DNA from: Sulfitobacter indolifex
GTDB lineage: Bacteria; Pseudomonadota; Alphaproteobacteria; Rhodobacterales; Rhodobacteraceae
Assembly: GCF_022788655.1 (NCBI RefSeq)
Contig: NZ_CP084951.1
Span: 1,550,001-1,614,000 of the forward strand
DNA length: 64,000 nucleotides
Direction: 5' to 3'
The notes beneath the pieces were generated by a model. That model saw only the letters and a list, made by a program, of their open reading frames with translations. It searched no databases and was not told the DNA's origin. Positions 44,218 to 52,891 of the stretch are shown piece by piece. The stretch's first letter is position 1, and the number at the start of each line of letters is the position of its first letter. A program made the translations under genes and the position numbers.

Positions 44218-44447
44218 ACGCGCGGCCTCGCAAACATTCGGTGACCCTTCGGGGTCACCGGACATCTATCTCTCTCGAAGATGAGTTTTGGGATGAGTTC
44301 CGCGCCATTGCTGCCGCGCGCGGCATGCCAATTAATGCGCTGGTGACGGAGATTGACGCGGCGCGGGGGCTGGACATCGGGCTCGCTGGTGCGATCCGTT
44401 TATTCGTGCTGCGGGCGTTAAAGGAACGTTTACCAAAGGCGGAATAG
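44214..44447 (+). CDS. Ribbon-helix-helix domain protein
   Basis: 77-residue protein of the RHH_4 type. SVTLRGHRTSISLEDEFWDEFRAIAAARGM (about residues 9-38) has the beta strand and first helix of a ribbon-helix-helix DNA-binding fold. No toxin partner is recognisable, so it is more likely a small regulator than an antitoxin. Start and stop are fixed by the ATGA overlap with DUF4169. A UUCG hairpin lies early in the reading frame and may reduce its expression. Confidence 0.85.
   Translation: MNARPRKHSVTLRGHRTSISLEDEFWDEFRAIAAARGMPINALVTEIDAARGLDIGLAGAIRLFVLRALKERLPKAE
44240..44259 (+). other. UUCG hairpin inside the RHH gene
   Basis: Perfect 8-bp stem GGTGACCC-TTCG-GGGTCACC, starting 27 bases into the reading frame. 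The C-UUCG-G loop is among the most stable RNA tetraloops. It could slow translation or protect the fumC mRNA 3' end. Confidence 0.6.
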
Positions 44448-44456
44448 CGTTGGACC

Positions 44457-44684
44457 ATGGCCCTCGCATCCCCTCTCTCGCCCGCCGCTTGGCTAGATGA
44501 TATGTTCGCCTCTAAGGCGGCGATCCGCGGTCAGGTCATTCGACGTAAAGCGCGCGATATTGAGAAGTTTATCGGACGGCGAGAATTTGAAAACGAATTG
44601 GAACGTCGTGGTTTTCAAGCTGTAGAAAACGCCGGACAGGTCATCATATTTTGCAATAGAGAACCCATCCGGCGGATCGTTTAG
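44457..44684 (+). CDS. Small conserved-looking protein of unknown function
   Basis: 75-residue protein I do not recognise. It has a basic helix (IRGQVIRRKARDIEKFIGRREFENELERRGF, about residues 23-53) and ends QVIIFCNREPIRRIV. The charged middle suggests nucleic-acid or protein binding. It starts nine bases after the RHH gene and lies upstream of two palindromes, so it is probably the last gene of the fumC operon. Confidence 0.65.
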   Translation: MALASPLSPAAWLDDMFASKAAIRGQVIRRKARDIEKFIGRREFENELERRGFQAVENAGQVIIFCNREPIRRIV

Positions 44685-44731
44685 CCGATTTCTTTTAAAG
44701 AAATCGGCCCCGGAATTTTCAAAAAATTCCG
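44684..44731. terminator. Two adjacent palindromes closing the fumC operon
   Basis: GCCGATTTCTTT-T-AAAGAAATCGGC (44684-44708) is followed by CGGAATTTT-CAA-AAAATTCCG (44711-44731). Both are perfect. They sit between convergent genes and can act on both strands, because each arm carries T-rich ends. The pair may be two terminators, or a protein-binding palindrome plus terminator. Confidence 0.6.
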
Positions 44732-44733
44732 AT

Positions 44734-45627
44734 CTAGCAGATTGATGCCTGATAAATCTTGTCGATGTTCTGACCAAGCGCCTGATTGAACTCTTCGTCC
44801 GTCATTTTAACGTTCAAACCTTCGGTCAAGGCGCGGGAGAAACTGGCGATCATCGTCCGGTTCTTGCCCAGCCGTTCGCAGGCTTCAGCCGTAGAATACC
44901 CACCCGACAGCGCCACGACGCGCAGAACGTTGGCGTGACCCGCCAGACCGTCATAGAGACCTGCCTTTTCAGGGATCGTCAGCTTCAGCATCACCATCTC
45001 ACCTTCAGGTAGCGCGTTCAGATGCTTTTCGATCTCGCCGCGCAGGATCTCTTCGGCCTCTGCTTTGCTGTCGGAGTTGATGTCCACCTCAGGCTCGATG
45101 ATCGGCACCAGACCCGCCGCGCAGACCTGCTTGGCCAGCTCAAATTGCTGCGCCACCACGGCGGCGATGCCGTTCTCATTGGCCGCGTGAATCACCGACC
45201 GCTCTTTGGTGCCAAAGATGCCGTGCTTGACCGCGCGAGCCAGAAGATCGTCGATCTCCATGATCGGCTTCATCATCTGCACGCCGTTGTTTGTTTCTTC
45301 CAAACCCTTGTCGATCTTCAGAAATGGCACCACACCCCGGTCTTCCCAGAGCAGTTGCGCGACCGGCTTGCCGTTGATCGTGTCATCCATCGTGCGCTCG
45401 AAAAGGATCGCACCAATCACTTTGTCAGAGGTGAAATCTTCGGCCAGAATGATCCGCGCGCGCATGTCGTGGACGGCTTTGAACATCTCGGCGTCGCCGT
45501 TGTAATCCGACGGTTCCACGCTGTAGAGGCTCAGCGCCTTGGGGGTGGAGCCACCCGATTGATCGAGCGCCGCGATGAAGCCCTTGCCGCTGTTCATTTG
45601 CTCAAGTTGCGCCTTGTCGTAGCCCAT
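44734..45627 (-). CDS. Class I fructose-bisphosphate aldolase
   Basis: 297-residue Schiff-base aldolase splitting fructose 1,6-bisphosphate, of the small bacterial class I type. Evidence is GFIAALDQSGGSTPKAL near the N-terminus, the lysine in MLKLTIPEK (about residue 210) and VVALSGGYSTAEACERLGKN. A GTG at 45636 would add three residues; the ATG at 45627 is preferred. The gene has its own upstream palindrome. It works in glycolysis or gluconeogenesis, and the class II enzyme may be elsewhere. Confidence 0.93.
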   Translation of the reverse strand: MGYDKAQLEQMNSGKGFIAALDQSGGSTPKALSLYSVEPSDYNGDAEMFKAVHDMRARIILAEDFTSDKVIGAILFERTMDDTINGKPVAQLLWEDRGVVPFLKIDKGLEETNNGVQMMKPIMEIDDLLARAVKHGIFGTKERSVIHAANENGIAAVVAQQFELAKQVCAAGLVPIIEPEVDINSDSKAEAEEILRGEIEKHLNALPEGEMVMLKLTIPEKAGLYDGLAGHANVLRVVALSGGYSTAEACERLGKNRTMIASFSRALTEGLNVKMTDEEFNQALGQNIDKIYQASIC

Positions 45628-45660
45628 GTCACCCACGTCCTATTGTTGATTCCGTTCGCA

Positions 45661-45679
45661 GCGTTTCTAATTGAAACGC
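45661..45679. promoter_or_regulatory. Palindrome upstream of the aldolase gene
   Basis: GCGTTTC-TAATT-GAAACGC, a perfect 7-bp inverted repeat with an AT centre, 33 bases before the aldolase start and 17 bases after the P450 stop. No T-run follows on either strand, so an operator is likelier than a terminator. The protein binding it is unknown. Confidence 0.5.
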
Positions 45680-45696
45680 AAAGCCGATGATAGAAG

Positions 45697-47049
45697 CTAG
45701 CGTCTTGATAGCGCTAACCAAATGCCCTTATCTGAACGGACGGTCAAATGTGCGACCGGCACGGGCACCCGGTTGGGCTGCGCCGTGACGCGGAAGTCGC
45801 GCAGGATACGCGACAGGATCAACGGCCCTTCGACCATGGCGAATCCCGCGCCTGTACAGACCCGCGGCCCGGCAGAGAATGGGATGAAGGCCTCGCGCTG
45901 GCACTGTTTGCCGTTCTCGGTCTGCCAGCGGGTTGGGTCAAAACCGTCGGGGTTGTCCCAGAGCCGTTCGTGACGGTGCAGGTGCCACGGGCTGAGCACC
46001 AGTTGCGCGCCTTTCTTCACATCCCGATCCCGGAAACGTTCGGGACAGCTGTTTTCGCGCACCATCATCGGCACGGGCGGATAAAGGCGCAGCGTCTCGC
46101 GAAAGACATCCCGGCTGAGCTTAAGCTTGGACATCACCGCGAAATCGCAAGTCTCAAGCGCCTGCGCCTCCTCGGCCAGCCGCTCTTGCCACTCGGGATG
46201 CGTGGCCATCAGATAAAGCGCCCATGCCAATGCGGAGGCACTCGTTTCATGACCCGCAAGGAAGAAAATCGCGACCTGATCGACCATTTCCTCGGTGTCA
46301 AACCTCTCGCCTGTTTCGGGGTCAGCCTGGGTCATGATCTTTGTGGCAAGATCGTCGGGCGCGGAGCCTGCATTGATCTGAGCCATCCGTTCTCGGGTCA
46401 GGTCAGTGAGCAGCGCCCTGATCCGGGCGGCGCTGGCCCGGGTGTCCTTGCGAAACAAGCGTGGCATCCAACGCGGCAGCGGCAAAAGCGCACCGAGGTT
46501 CAGAATCGGCTGGCTGCGTTGATAGTTGCGAAACTCGTCAAAGACCGCGCGGGCGACCTCGTGCTCGATGGGCAGCGAAAACAGCGTGCGAAAGATTACA
46601 TCTGCGGCGGCGTGGCTGGTCTCGGCTTCGATCTCGACCACCTGCCCCGCTTGTCCCTCAAGCCGCTTAGCAGCAGCCTCTGCCGCATCCCACATGGCTG
46701 GAAAGGTTTCGCGCAGGCGCCCCCCTTCAAACGCCGGATCGATGATGCGGCGCTGGCGTTTCCATGTCTCGCCATTGGTCAGAAAGACGGAGTTGCCCAA
46801 GAGCGGGCGCAGCCCTTCGCCGATCCGTTCTGACTTCGGAAAATCATCGGGCCGTTCTTTCAGAACCGTTTTGACCAATTCAGGTTGGTTCATCAGGTAG
46901 CTACGGAAAAACGGCGTTTTAAACTCCGCCATCCACGCCCGGTAAAGCCGCGCGGGCTGGGCCGAAAGGATGTCCTCGCGAAACAGCTTGGCATAGCGCC
47001 AGAGCGACACGCGATCGGCGCGCGCGGGGGGCTTGGGGGGCAGGTTCAT
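45697..47049 (-). CDS. Cytochrome P450
   Basis: 450-residue soluble P450. The I-helix motif AGHETSAS is at about residue 258, ExxR (ETLR) near 316, and the heme-binding loop FSAGPRVCTGAGFA near 394. It is long for a typical small bacterial CYP, nearer the CYP102/CYP4-like branch that hydroxylates fatty acids. The redox partner is not in the window. It overlaps the upstream GHSSG protein gene by four bases and so is co-translated with it. Confidence 0.93.
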   Translation of the reverse strand: MNLPPKPPARADRVSLWRYAKLFREDILSAQPARLYRAWMAEFKTPFFRSYLMNQPELVKTVLKERPDDFPKSERIGEGLRPLLGNSVFLTNGETWKRQRRIIDPAFEGGRLRETFPAMWDAAEAAAKRLEGQAGQVVEIEAETSHAAADVIFRTLFSLPIEHEVARAVFDEFRNYQRSQPILNLGALLPLPRWMPRLFRKDTRASAARIRALLTDLTRERMAQINAGSAPDDLATKIMTQADPETGERFDTEEMVDQVAIFFLAGHETSASALAWALYLMATHPEWQERLAEEAQALETCDFAVMSKLKLSRDVFRETLRLYPPVPMMVRENSCPERFRDRDVKKGAQLVLSPWHLHRHERLWDNPDGFDPTRWQTENGKQCQREAFIPFSAGPRVCTGAGFAMVEGPLILSRILRDFRVTAQPNRVPVPVAHLTVRSDKGIWLALSRR

Positions 47050-48272
47050 GCGGCGACAGATGTGTATTTGCTGACTGCGTGGTTAATGCGGGATTTGGAG
47101 GCCGGGCGCCCATCATATCGCGCGGCCAAGGTCTGCGGCCCGGCAGTGATCTGAAAATAGTCATAGTCGCCCGGTCGGTCGAAGGCACAGAGATACTGGA
47201 AATGCAGCCGGAAAAAGCGCCAGCGCAACGCCTTCCAGCGCGCGGGACTGAGCGTTTGGGTGAAGGCAGCAGAAAAGACCAGCGGCCAGCGTTTGCCGTC
47301 GGGGGCCACACCTGACACCGACACCGGATCACAAAGCGCAAAGGCGCAGCCATCGCCGGGCGCGGTGACATCAACCCACGCCAATTCATCGCGTGTTGAG
47401 AGATAGCGCAGGTCGGCGCGCAACCGGTCGGCGCGGGGCAGGAAGGAGACCATTGGCACCACCTGTCCGAGCGAGAGGAACCCCAATGCCGGACCGTGTT
47501 CGGGCACCCTGCCCGCGCGGATCAGGTCGGCCAGTACCGAAACCCCCAGATGGGCGCCGGAGGAATGGCCAACAACCAGCACCTCGTCAACGTCCTCGGC
47601 CAAGGCGGGGGCGATGTCGTCGCCAAACCGCTCCATGCGGGCCTCCAACTCCGGCGGGTTCGCACCCCGCGTGGCGGCGGAATAGGCGTAGTCATGCATG
47701 AGGTAATAGGCGAAAAACCTGCCGTCCTTTTTCTTGAACCAGCGGAGCAGCGCGGTCCCCAGCCCCATGCCCGCTGCTGCAAAAGCCAGCCGCGCCGCCC
47801 AGTGGTCAGTCATCACCCCGAGGGCACGATAGGTCAGCAGGCCAAGTGCAATGGCCAGCAAGGCTTGCAAAATCAACATCCCCACCGGATAGAGCGCCGC
47901 AATCACAGGCCCCTTGCGCAGACGCATCAGCCGCCAAAGGGCGCCCGAGCCGATGTAGACCCAAGCTGTCCGCAGCAATTGCCAATAGGTCGCGGGGATC
48001 GAATTGCTCATGCTTTCGCGCACGATGTCGGACCAGACCAACACCTCCACCTGTGAGGTGACCTGACGGCCGTCAATCTGAGAATCGACGCGCCAGCCGT
48101 AGTTCCCCTTGCCCGCCTTGGGTTTCAAACCGATCTCATAGCCAGAAATCTTCGCCTGCGCCGCGCCTTCCCTACGGTAAAGCTCGCGGTAGCGGCGCGG
48201 GTGAGTCGGATCATAGCCGGGGATGTAGAACACCCGACGCGTCTTGACTTGCCCTTTATTGCTAGCGCTCAT
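47046..48272 (-). CDS. Membrane protein with alpha/beta-hydrolase signature
   Basis: 408-residue protein I cannot place in a named family. It starts VFYIPGYDPTHPRRYRELYRREG, a lipase-like first strand. Two or three membrane segments follow at about residues 110-180. Then comes the nucleophile elbow GHSSGAH (about 246). These point to an esterase or hydrolase acting at the membrane. Its catalytic Asp and His cannot be assigned safely. AAGGGG precedes the start. The ATGA overlap with the P450 gene suggests a two-gene lipid-modifying unit. Confidence 0.75.
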   Translation of the reverse strand: MSASNKGQVKTRRVFYIPGYDPTHPRRYRELYRREGAAQAKISGYEIGLKPKAGKGNYGWRVDSQIDGRQVTSQVEVLVWSDIVRESMSNSIPATYWQLLRTAWVYIGSGALWRLMRLRKGPVIAALYPVGMLILQALLAIALGLLTYRALGVMTDHWAARLAFAAAGMGLGTALLRWFKKKDGRFFAYYLMHDYAYSAATRGANPPELEARMERFGDDIAPALAEDVDEVLVVGHSSGAHLGVSVLADLIRAGRVPEHGPALGFLSLGQVVPMVSFLPRADRLRADLRYLSTRDELAWVDVTAPGDGCAFALCDPVSVSGVAPDGKRWPLVFSAAFTQTLSPARWKALRWRFFRLHFQYLCAFDRPGDYDYFQITAGPQTLAARYDGRPASKSRINHAVSKYTSVAA

Positions 48273-48326
48273 GCCCAACCCCTTGTCCGGCACAGTCTAG
48301 CCTTAATTCGGGGCAAGAATAAGGCT

Positions 48327-49079
48327 TTATCCCACGGTGGCGAGGATCGGAAACGTCTCAAGCAGCCAGAAGGAGAAGGTCGTGAACGCCCCGGTCAGCA
48401 GCGCCAGACCGACCAGCACCAAAAGCCCGCCCATGATCCGCTCAATCAGCTTCATATGGGGTTTGATCCGGTTCATCAGTGTCATCGCGCGGGTGATGAA
48501 CATTGCGGCCAATAGGAAGGGAATACCAAGACCTGCCGCATAGACGCCCAACAATAGCGTCCCGCGAGAGACTGAGGCCTCACTTGCCGCCAGCGACAGG
48601 ATCGCGCCGAGCTGCGGGCCGATACAAGGCGTCCAGCCAAAGGCGAACGCCAGCCCCAGAACATAGGCACCGAAACTTGAGCCGCCCTTATCACCTGCGT
48701 CCAAACGCGCCTCTTGATCAAGGAACGGAATGCGGAACAGACCCACAAAATGCAGGCCAAAGACGATAATCACCACGCCAGAGATTTTGGCGAAGAGCGC
48801 CTGATTCTGCAGAAAGAACATCCCGAAGGCCGAGGCGGTAAAGCCCAGCAGGATGAACACGGTGCTCAGCCCCAGCACAAAGAACAACGCCGCCACGACC
48901 GCGCGCCGCCGCGCGGTGCCGTGGCTGGACATGTCGTTAATCGACACGCCGCCCATATAGGCCAGATAGGGCGGCACGATGGGCAGCACGCAGGGCGACA
49001 GAAAACTGAAAATCCCGGCGATCAGGGCGATTGTCATGGCGGGCAAGAGCCCAGCGTCGAGGAGGCTGATATCAAACAT
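48327..49079 (-). CDS. ccdA: Cytochrome c biogenesis protein CcdA
   Basis: 250-residue inner-membrane thiol carrier with six membrane segments. It moves electrons from cytoplasmic thioredoxin to periplasmic partners for cytochrome c maturation. The two redox cysteines are in FSFLSPCVLP (about residue 32) and GWTPCIGP (about 150). The ATG at 49079 is used; a TTG at 49085 adds two residues. It faces the divergent TusA-like gene across a 91-base gap that should carry both promoters. Confidence 0.93.
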   Translation of the reverse strand: MFDISLLDAGLLPAMTIALIAGIFSFLSPCVLPIVPPYLAYMGGVSINDMSSHGTARRRAVVAALFFVLGLSTVFILLGFTASAFGMFFLQNQALFAKISGVVIIVFGLHFVGLFRIPFLDQEARLDAGDKGGSSFGAYVLGLAFAFGWTPCIGPQLGAILSLAASEASVSRGTLLLGVYAAGLGIPFLLAAMFITRAMTLMNRIKPHMKLIERIMGGLLVLVGLALLTGAFTTFSFWLLETFPILATVG

Positions 49080-49170
49080 GCCCAAGTCCTAGACCGCCTG
49101 AGCCCCGGCGTCACCTGTCATATTGTCACAAGATCGTGGACCTTGAGAAACTCTTGGATTAACTGAGCTT

Positions 49171-49398
49171 ATGAAAATCGAAAAACTAGATGCCACGGGG
49201 CTTTTGTGCCCCCTGCCTGTGTTAAAAGCACGCAAACGACTGGTCGCTTTGGGACTGGGCGATCAGCTGCACATGCTTGCCGATGATCCTGCCGCCGTGA
49301 TTGACGTGCCGCACTTTTGTGCCGAAGCCGGGCACGCGCTGACCGAAACCCGGACCGAGGGTAAGGCTGAGCTCTATATTATTACCAAAGGCGGCTAA
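49171..49398 (+). CDS. TusA/SirA-like sulfur carrier protein
   Basis: 75-residue sulfur-transfer protein. The active cysteine lies in LLCPLPVLKARKRL (about residue 13), the TusA family signature; a second cysteine is in PHFCAEAGH. TusA moves persulfide sulfur in tRNA thiolation and in sulfur oxidation; which role holds here is not clear. The gene stands alone ahead of a two-way terminator. Confidence 0.9.
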   Translation: MKIEKLDATGLLCPLPVLKARKRLVALGLGDQLHMLADDPAAVIDVPHFCAEAGHALTETRTEGKAELYIITKGG

Positions 49399-49450
49399 GC
49401 GCACAGCGCGGGGCGACTTATCCCTGAAATTCATCCGCGCGAGAATCAAA

Positions 49451-49476
49451 AACGGCGGGCTTGAGGGCCCGCCGTT
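49451..49476. terminator. Bidirectional terminator between TusA-like gene and rne
   Basis: 10-bp stem AACGGCGGGC / GCCCGCCGTT with a 6-base loop. Plus-strand tail TCTATTTAC, minus-strand tail TTTGATTC. It serves both convergent genes. Confidence 0.85.
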
Positions 49477-49496
49477 TCTATTTACTGCGCTGTGAT

Positions 49497-52334
49497 TTAG
49501 CTGCCCAGCGACCACCAGCCCCGACGTTTGGGCTTGGGCTTCTCAGCGGGCTGTTCCTGCACCTGTTCGGCTGCGGGCTCAGGTGTGGGCTCTGGCTTTG
49601 GCTCTTGCGCGATCGGCGCCGTTTCAGGGGCCGGCTCTGCAATCGGTGCTTCGGTCGGCAGCACGTCGGCCATTGCGTCAGGCGTTGCTGCTGCGTCGGG
49701 CGTTGCTTCGGCGACCGGCTCTACCGGTTTCGCCTTGGCGCGGCTGCGGCGCTTGCGCTTTGGTGCGGGTTCGGCAGCGTCTTCGGTGGTCACCGGATCG
49801 ACTGTCACACTGCCCTCTGCCGGTGCATCGGCGGCTGGTTTTTTGGCCCGGCTGCCACGGCTCCGTCGTGCCTTGGGTTTGGACGTCTCTTCCGCCTCAG
49901 CTTCAGCGGCAACCTTGGGCGTTTCGCCCTCGGCGGCAGCAAGCGCTTCGGGGGCCGGTTCGGCCTCTGGTGCGATTCCGGCCTTGGGCTTGCGCGACCG
50001 GCTACGGCCCTTGGGCTTAGGCTTTTCTTCGGCGGCAGGCGCGGTTTCACCTTCGGATTGAGGCGTCTCCGCCTCTACCGGCTGGCTCTTTTCCGCGTCA
50101 TCTGATTGTGCGGCGTCCTGCTGCTGACCGTCGTTCTGGTCCTCGGCACCATTTTGCTGCTCACCATTGCCATTGCGGCCACGGCCACCCCGGCTGCGAC
50201 GACGACGGCGGCGGCGCTTGGATTTACCCTCGCCATCGCCCTCTTCACCATTGCCATTGCCATTTGCGTTGCCGTTACCATTCCCGTCTTCGGACTGGCT
50301 GGGGTCCTGAGCGGCAGGTGCCTCTTCGGCTTCAGCCTCTGCTGCACTCTCGTCTTCGTCGATCTGATCCATCAAGGAGGTGTCGACCGACACAACGTGA
50401 TCCGACACAGGCGGCACGGTGCGGGTAGCAGTTTTGAACTTCTCGATGTGGAAATCGGGGCTTACCAAGGATGGGTCGCCTTCGATCCGCACAGACATGC
50501 CATAGCGCATTTCGATATGGGCGATATGTTCACGCTTTTGGTTCATCAAGAAGTTGGCGATGCCCACGGGCGCACGCACCAGCACTTCGCGCGAACGGCG
50601 GCGGGTGCCCTCTTCTTCGATCTGGCGGATGATCGACAGCGCGAGGTTATCGTCCGAGCGCACCAGACCGGTGCCGTGGCAGGCATGACAAGGCTGAGTG
50701 GTCGCCTCGATCATACCGGGGCGCAGACGCTGGCGCGACATTTCCATCAGACCAAAGCCCGAGATGCGGCCCACTTGGATGCGCGCACGGTCGGTCTTGA
50801 GTTTGTCTTTCATCATCTTTTCGACGGCGGCGTTGTTTTTCCGCTCGTCCATGTCGATGAAGTCGATGACGATCAGCCCGGCAAGGTCACGCAGACGCAA
50901 CTGGCGCGCCACCTCGGCGGCGGCCTCAAGGTTGGTCTTGGTCGCGGTCTGCTCGATCGAGCCTTCTTTGGTCGCCCGGCCAGAGTTGACGTCGATGGCA
51001 ACCAACGCTTCGGTCACGCCGATCACAATGTAGCCGCCCGAGGGCAGTTGCACCGTGGGGTTGAACATGCCCGACAGGTAGCTTTCCACCTGATAGCGCG
51101 CGAACAGCGGCAGGCTCTCGTTATAGAGTTTTACGTTTTTGGCGTGGGACGGCATGATCATCTTCATGAAGTCCTTGGCGATGCGGTAGCCGCGCTCGCC
51201 CTCGACATGAATCTCGTCAATCTCGCGGTTATAGAGGTCGCGGATCGAGCGTTTGATCAGGTCGCCTTCTTCGTAGATTTTCGCAGGCGCGATCGACTTC
51301 AGCGTCAGCTCGCGGATCTGCTCCCAGAGGCGCTGGAGGTATTCGTAATCGCGCTTGATCTCGGCCTTGGTGCGTTTGGCACCGGCGGTCCGCACGATCA
51401 GGCCTGCGCCTTTCGGCACTTCGATTTCGGTCGCGATTTCCTTAAGCTTCTTGCGGTCGACGGCATTGGTGATCTTGCGGCTGATGCCACCACCACGTGC
51501 GGTGTTGGGCATCAAGACACAGTAGCGGCCAGCCAGGCTGAGGTAAGTCGTGAGTGCGGCACCTTTGTTGCCACGCTCTTCTTTGACGACCTGCACTAGA
51601 AGGATCTGGCGCACCTTAATCACTTCTTGGATTTTGTACCGACGCGGGCGCGGCTTGCGCACGGGGCGAATGTCTTCGCTGTCGTCTTCGTCAGCCACGG
51701 ATTCGATGGAATCGTCCTTGGCCGTGGCATCGCTGCCGTTCGCCTCGTTGGCGTTATTTTCTGTGGCGTCGGTTGCTTCGAACGCGTCGCCATCATCGCC
51801 ATTGCCTTCGGGCTCTTCCACAGGCGTTTCAGCGACACGCTCCATGGGCGAACTGCCCTCTTCGCTGTCGAGGTCAACCGTTTCCATCCCGGCGATCTGG
51901 TCGCTGCTTTCGTCGGAAACCTCGGACGTGGCTACTGCATCATCACTGTTGGTCTCAGCGGCTTGGCTTTTGGACCGGCCACGCGAACGAGAGCGGGTGC
52001 GTTTGGGCTTTTCGTCATCCTCATCCTTGGCGGCTTGTGCTTCAGCATAAGCGCGCTCTTCTTCCAGCAGCGCCTGTCGGTCAGCCACGGGAATCTGGTA
52101 ATAATCGGGGTGAATTTCCGAGAATGCGAGGAATCCATGGCGGTTGCCGCCATAATCCACAAAGGCCGCCTGAAGGGACGGCTCAACGCGCGTAACCTTG
52201 GCTAGATAGATATTGCCGGCAAGCTGGCGTTTGTTTTCTGATTCAAAATCGAATTCCTCGACCTTGTTTCCATCCACGACCACAACGCGAGTTTCCTCGG
52301 CGTGGGTGGCATCGATAAGCATTTTCTTAGACAT
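49497..52334 (-). CDS. rne: Ribonuclease E
   Basis: 945-residue endonuclease, the core of the RNA degradosome. It has an N-terminal S1 domain that is split: the first half (LQAAFVDYGGNRHGFLAF, about 55-75) is separated from the second (VVKEERGNKGAALTTYLSL) by an acidic and Arg/Ser-rich insert of about 130-150 residues. The metal site has DVNSG and VIDFIDM, and the zinc link is CHACHGTGL. The last 270 residues are a low-complexity A/E/K/P/R scaffold with RRRRRRRSRGGRGR. The start at 52334 fits MSKKMLIDATHAEE; a frame reaching 52529 has no support. Confidence 0.96.
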   Translation of the reverse strand: MSKKMLIDATHAEETRVVVVDGNKVEEFDFESENKRQLAGNIYLAKVTRVEPSLQAAFVDYGGNRHGFLAFSEIHPDYYQIPVADRQALLEEERAYAEAQAAKDEDDEKPKRTRSRSRGRSKSQAAETNSDDAVATSEVSDESSDQIAGMETVDLDSEEGSSPMERVAETPVEEPEGNGDDGDAFEATDATENNANEANGSDATAKDDSIESVADEDDSEDIRPVRKPRPRRYKIQEVIKVRQILLVQVVKEERGNKGAALTTYLSLAGRYCVLMPNTARGGGISRKITNAVDRKKLKEIATEIEVPKGAGLIVRTAGAKRTKAEIKRDYEYLQRLWEQIRELTLKSIAPAKIYEEGDLIKRSIRDLYNREIDEIHVEGERGYRIAKDFMKMIMPSHAKNVKLYNESLPLFARYQVESYLSGMFNPTVQLPSGGYIVIGVTEALVAIDVNSGRATKEGSIEQTATKTNLEAAAEVARQLRLRDLAGLIVIDFIDMDERKNNAAVEKMMKDKLKTDRARIQVGRISGFGLMEMSRQRLRPGMIEATTQPCHACHGTGLVRSDDNLALSIIRQIEEEGTRRRSREVLVRAPVGIANFLMNQKREHIAHIEMRYGMSVRIEGDPSLVSPDFHIEKFKTATRTVPPVSDHVVSVDTSLMDQIDEDESAAEAEAEEAPAAQDPSQSEDGNGNGNANGNGNGEEGDGEGKSKRRRRRRRSRGGRGRNGNGEQQNGAEDQNDGQQQDAAQSDDAEKSQPVEAETPQSEGETAPAAEEKPKPKGRSRSRKPKAGIAPEAEPAPEALAAAEGETPKVAAEAEAEETSKPKARRSRGSRAKKPAADAPAEGSVTVDPVTTEDAAEPAPKRKRRSRAKAKPVEPVAEATPDAAATPDAMADVLPTEAPIAEPAPETAPIAQEPKPEPTPEPAAEQVQEQPAEKPKPKRRGWWSLGS

Positions 52335-52891
52335 AGATCCATTATGCACAGCACCCGCGCGCGGAAGGCCCCTGGTGGGGCATCGGGCTGGGAGGTGTGA
52401 CTTGTCAGGGCGATGGAGGACGCGGCAACAACAGCGAGGCCAGTGCTGGCCCCGGTCTGTCTGCTCTGAGCAACTGCGCGCGTCATCGCGGTTCTTCTCC
52501 GACGCAAGGGCTTGTCGCGCCGCTTGCATCCATTAATTTAGCTGTGCTTCGGTCGGGCTAGCCCTTGCGAATATCAGCGGTTCTTCGGCCGTTTCCGGCC
52601 CAATCGGTCTGCCTGCCCCCCGGTGTCGGAGTGACGCAGCAGCGAAACTGTCAAAAGTCGTCATACGCCAGTCGGGCGTTACGGGACTTATCCGGCTAGT
52701 TAAGGGCTTTAGGGGGTGAAACACAATGGTCAATCGAATGAGCAACAGTCAAATGCGGTTTAACTTGGCTCGGTTGACAAGCTGGATGCGCTTGGAAACA
52801 TTCAGACTGTCGCCGAGACTGATGTCGGGGTGACGCGATAGATATGCCTTGCCGCGCCGCGCGGCCCCCAAGCCTTGAAGGACCGCATCCT
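52335..52891. other. Divergent gap with the rne leader, 557 bases
   Basis: Long gap between rne and the small lipoprotein gene. On the minus strand it has GGCCG-GAAA-CGGCC (52587-52600), a hairpin with a GNRA loop, and several weaker stems, as expected of an autoregulated RNase E leader. A minus-strand TTGACA lies at 52649-52654 with a poor -10. On the plus strand TTGACA (52774) and AACATT (52797) could serve the lipoprotein gene. No protein gene is credible in it. Confidence 0.5.

Noticed and set aside
44214..44684. Toxin-antitoxin pair (RHH protein plus 75-residue protein)
   Set aside because: Neither protein resembles a known toxin, and the genes are embedded behind fumC rather than free-standing.
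45748..46833. 361-codon plus-strand open frame opposite the P450
   Set aside because: The P450 motifs on the minus strand leave no room for a second real gene.
50106..51599. 497-codon plus-strand open frame opposite RNase E
   Set aside because: RNase E is certain on the other strand; the frame is an effect of GC-rich codon bias.
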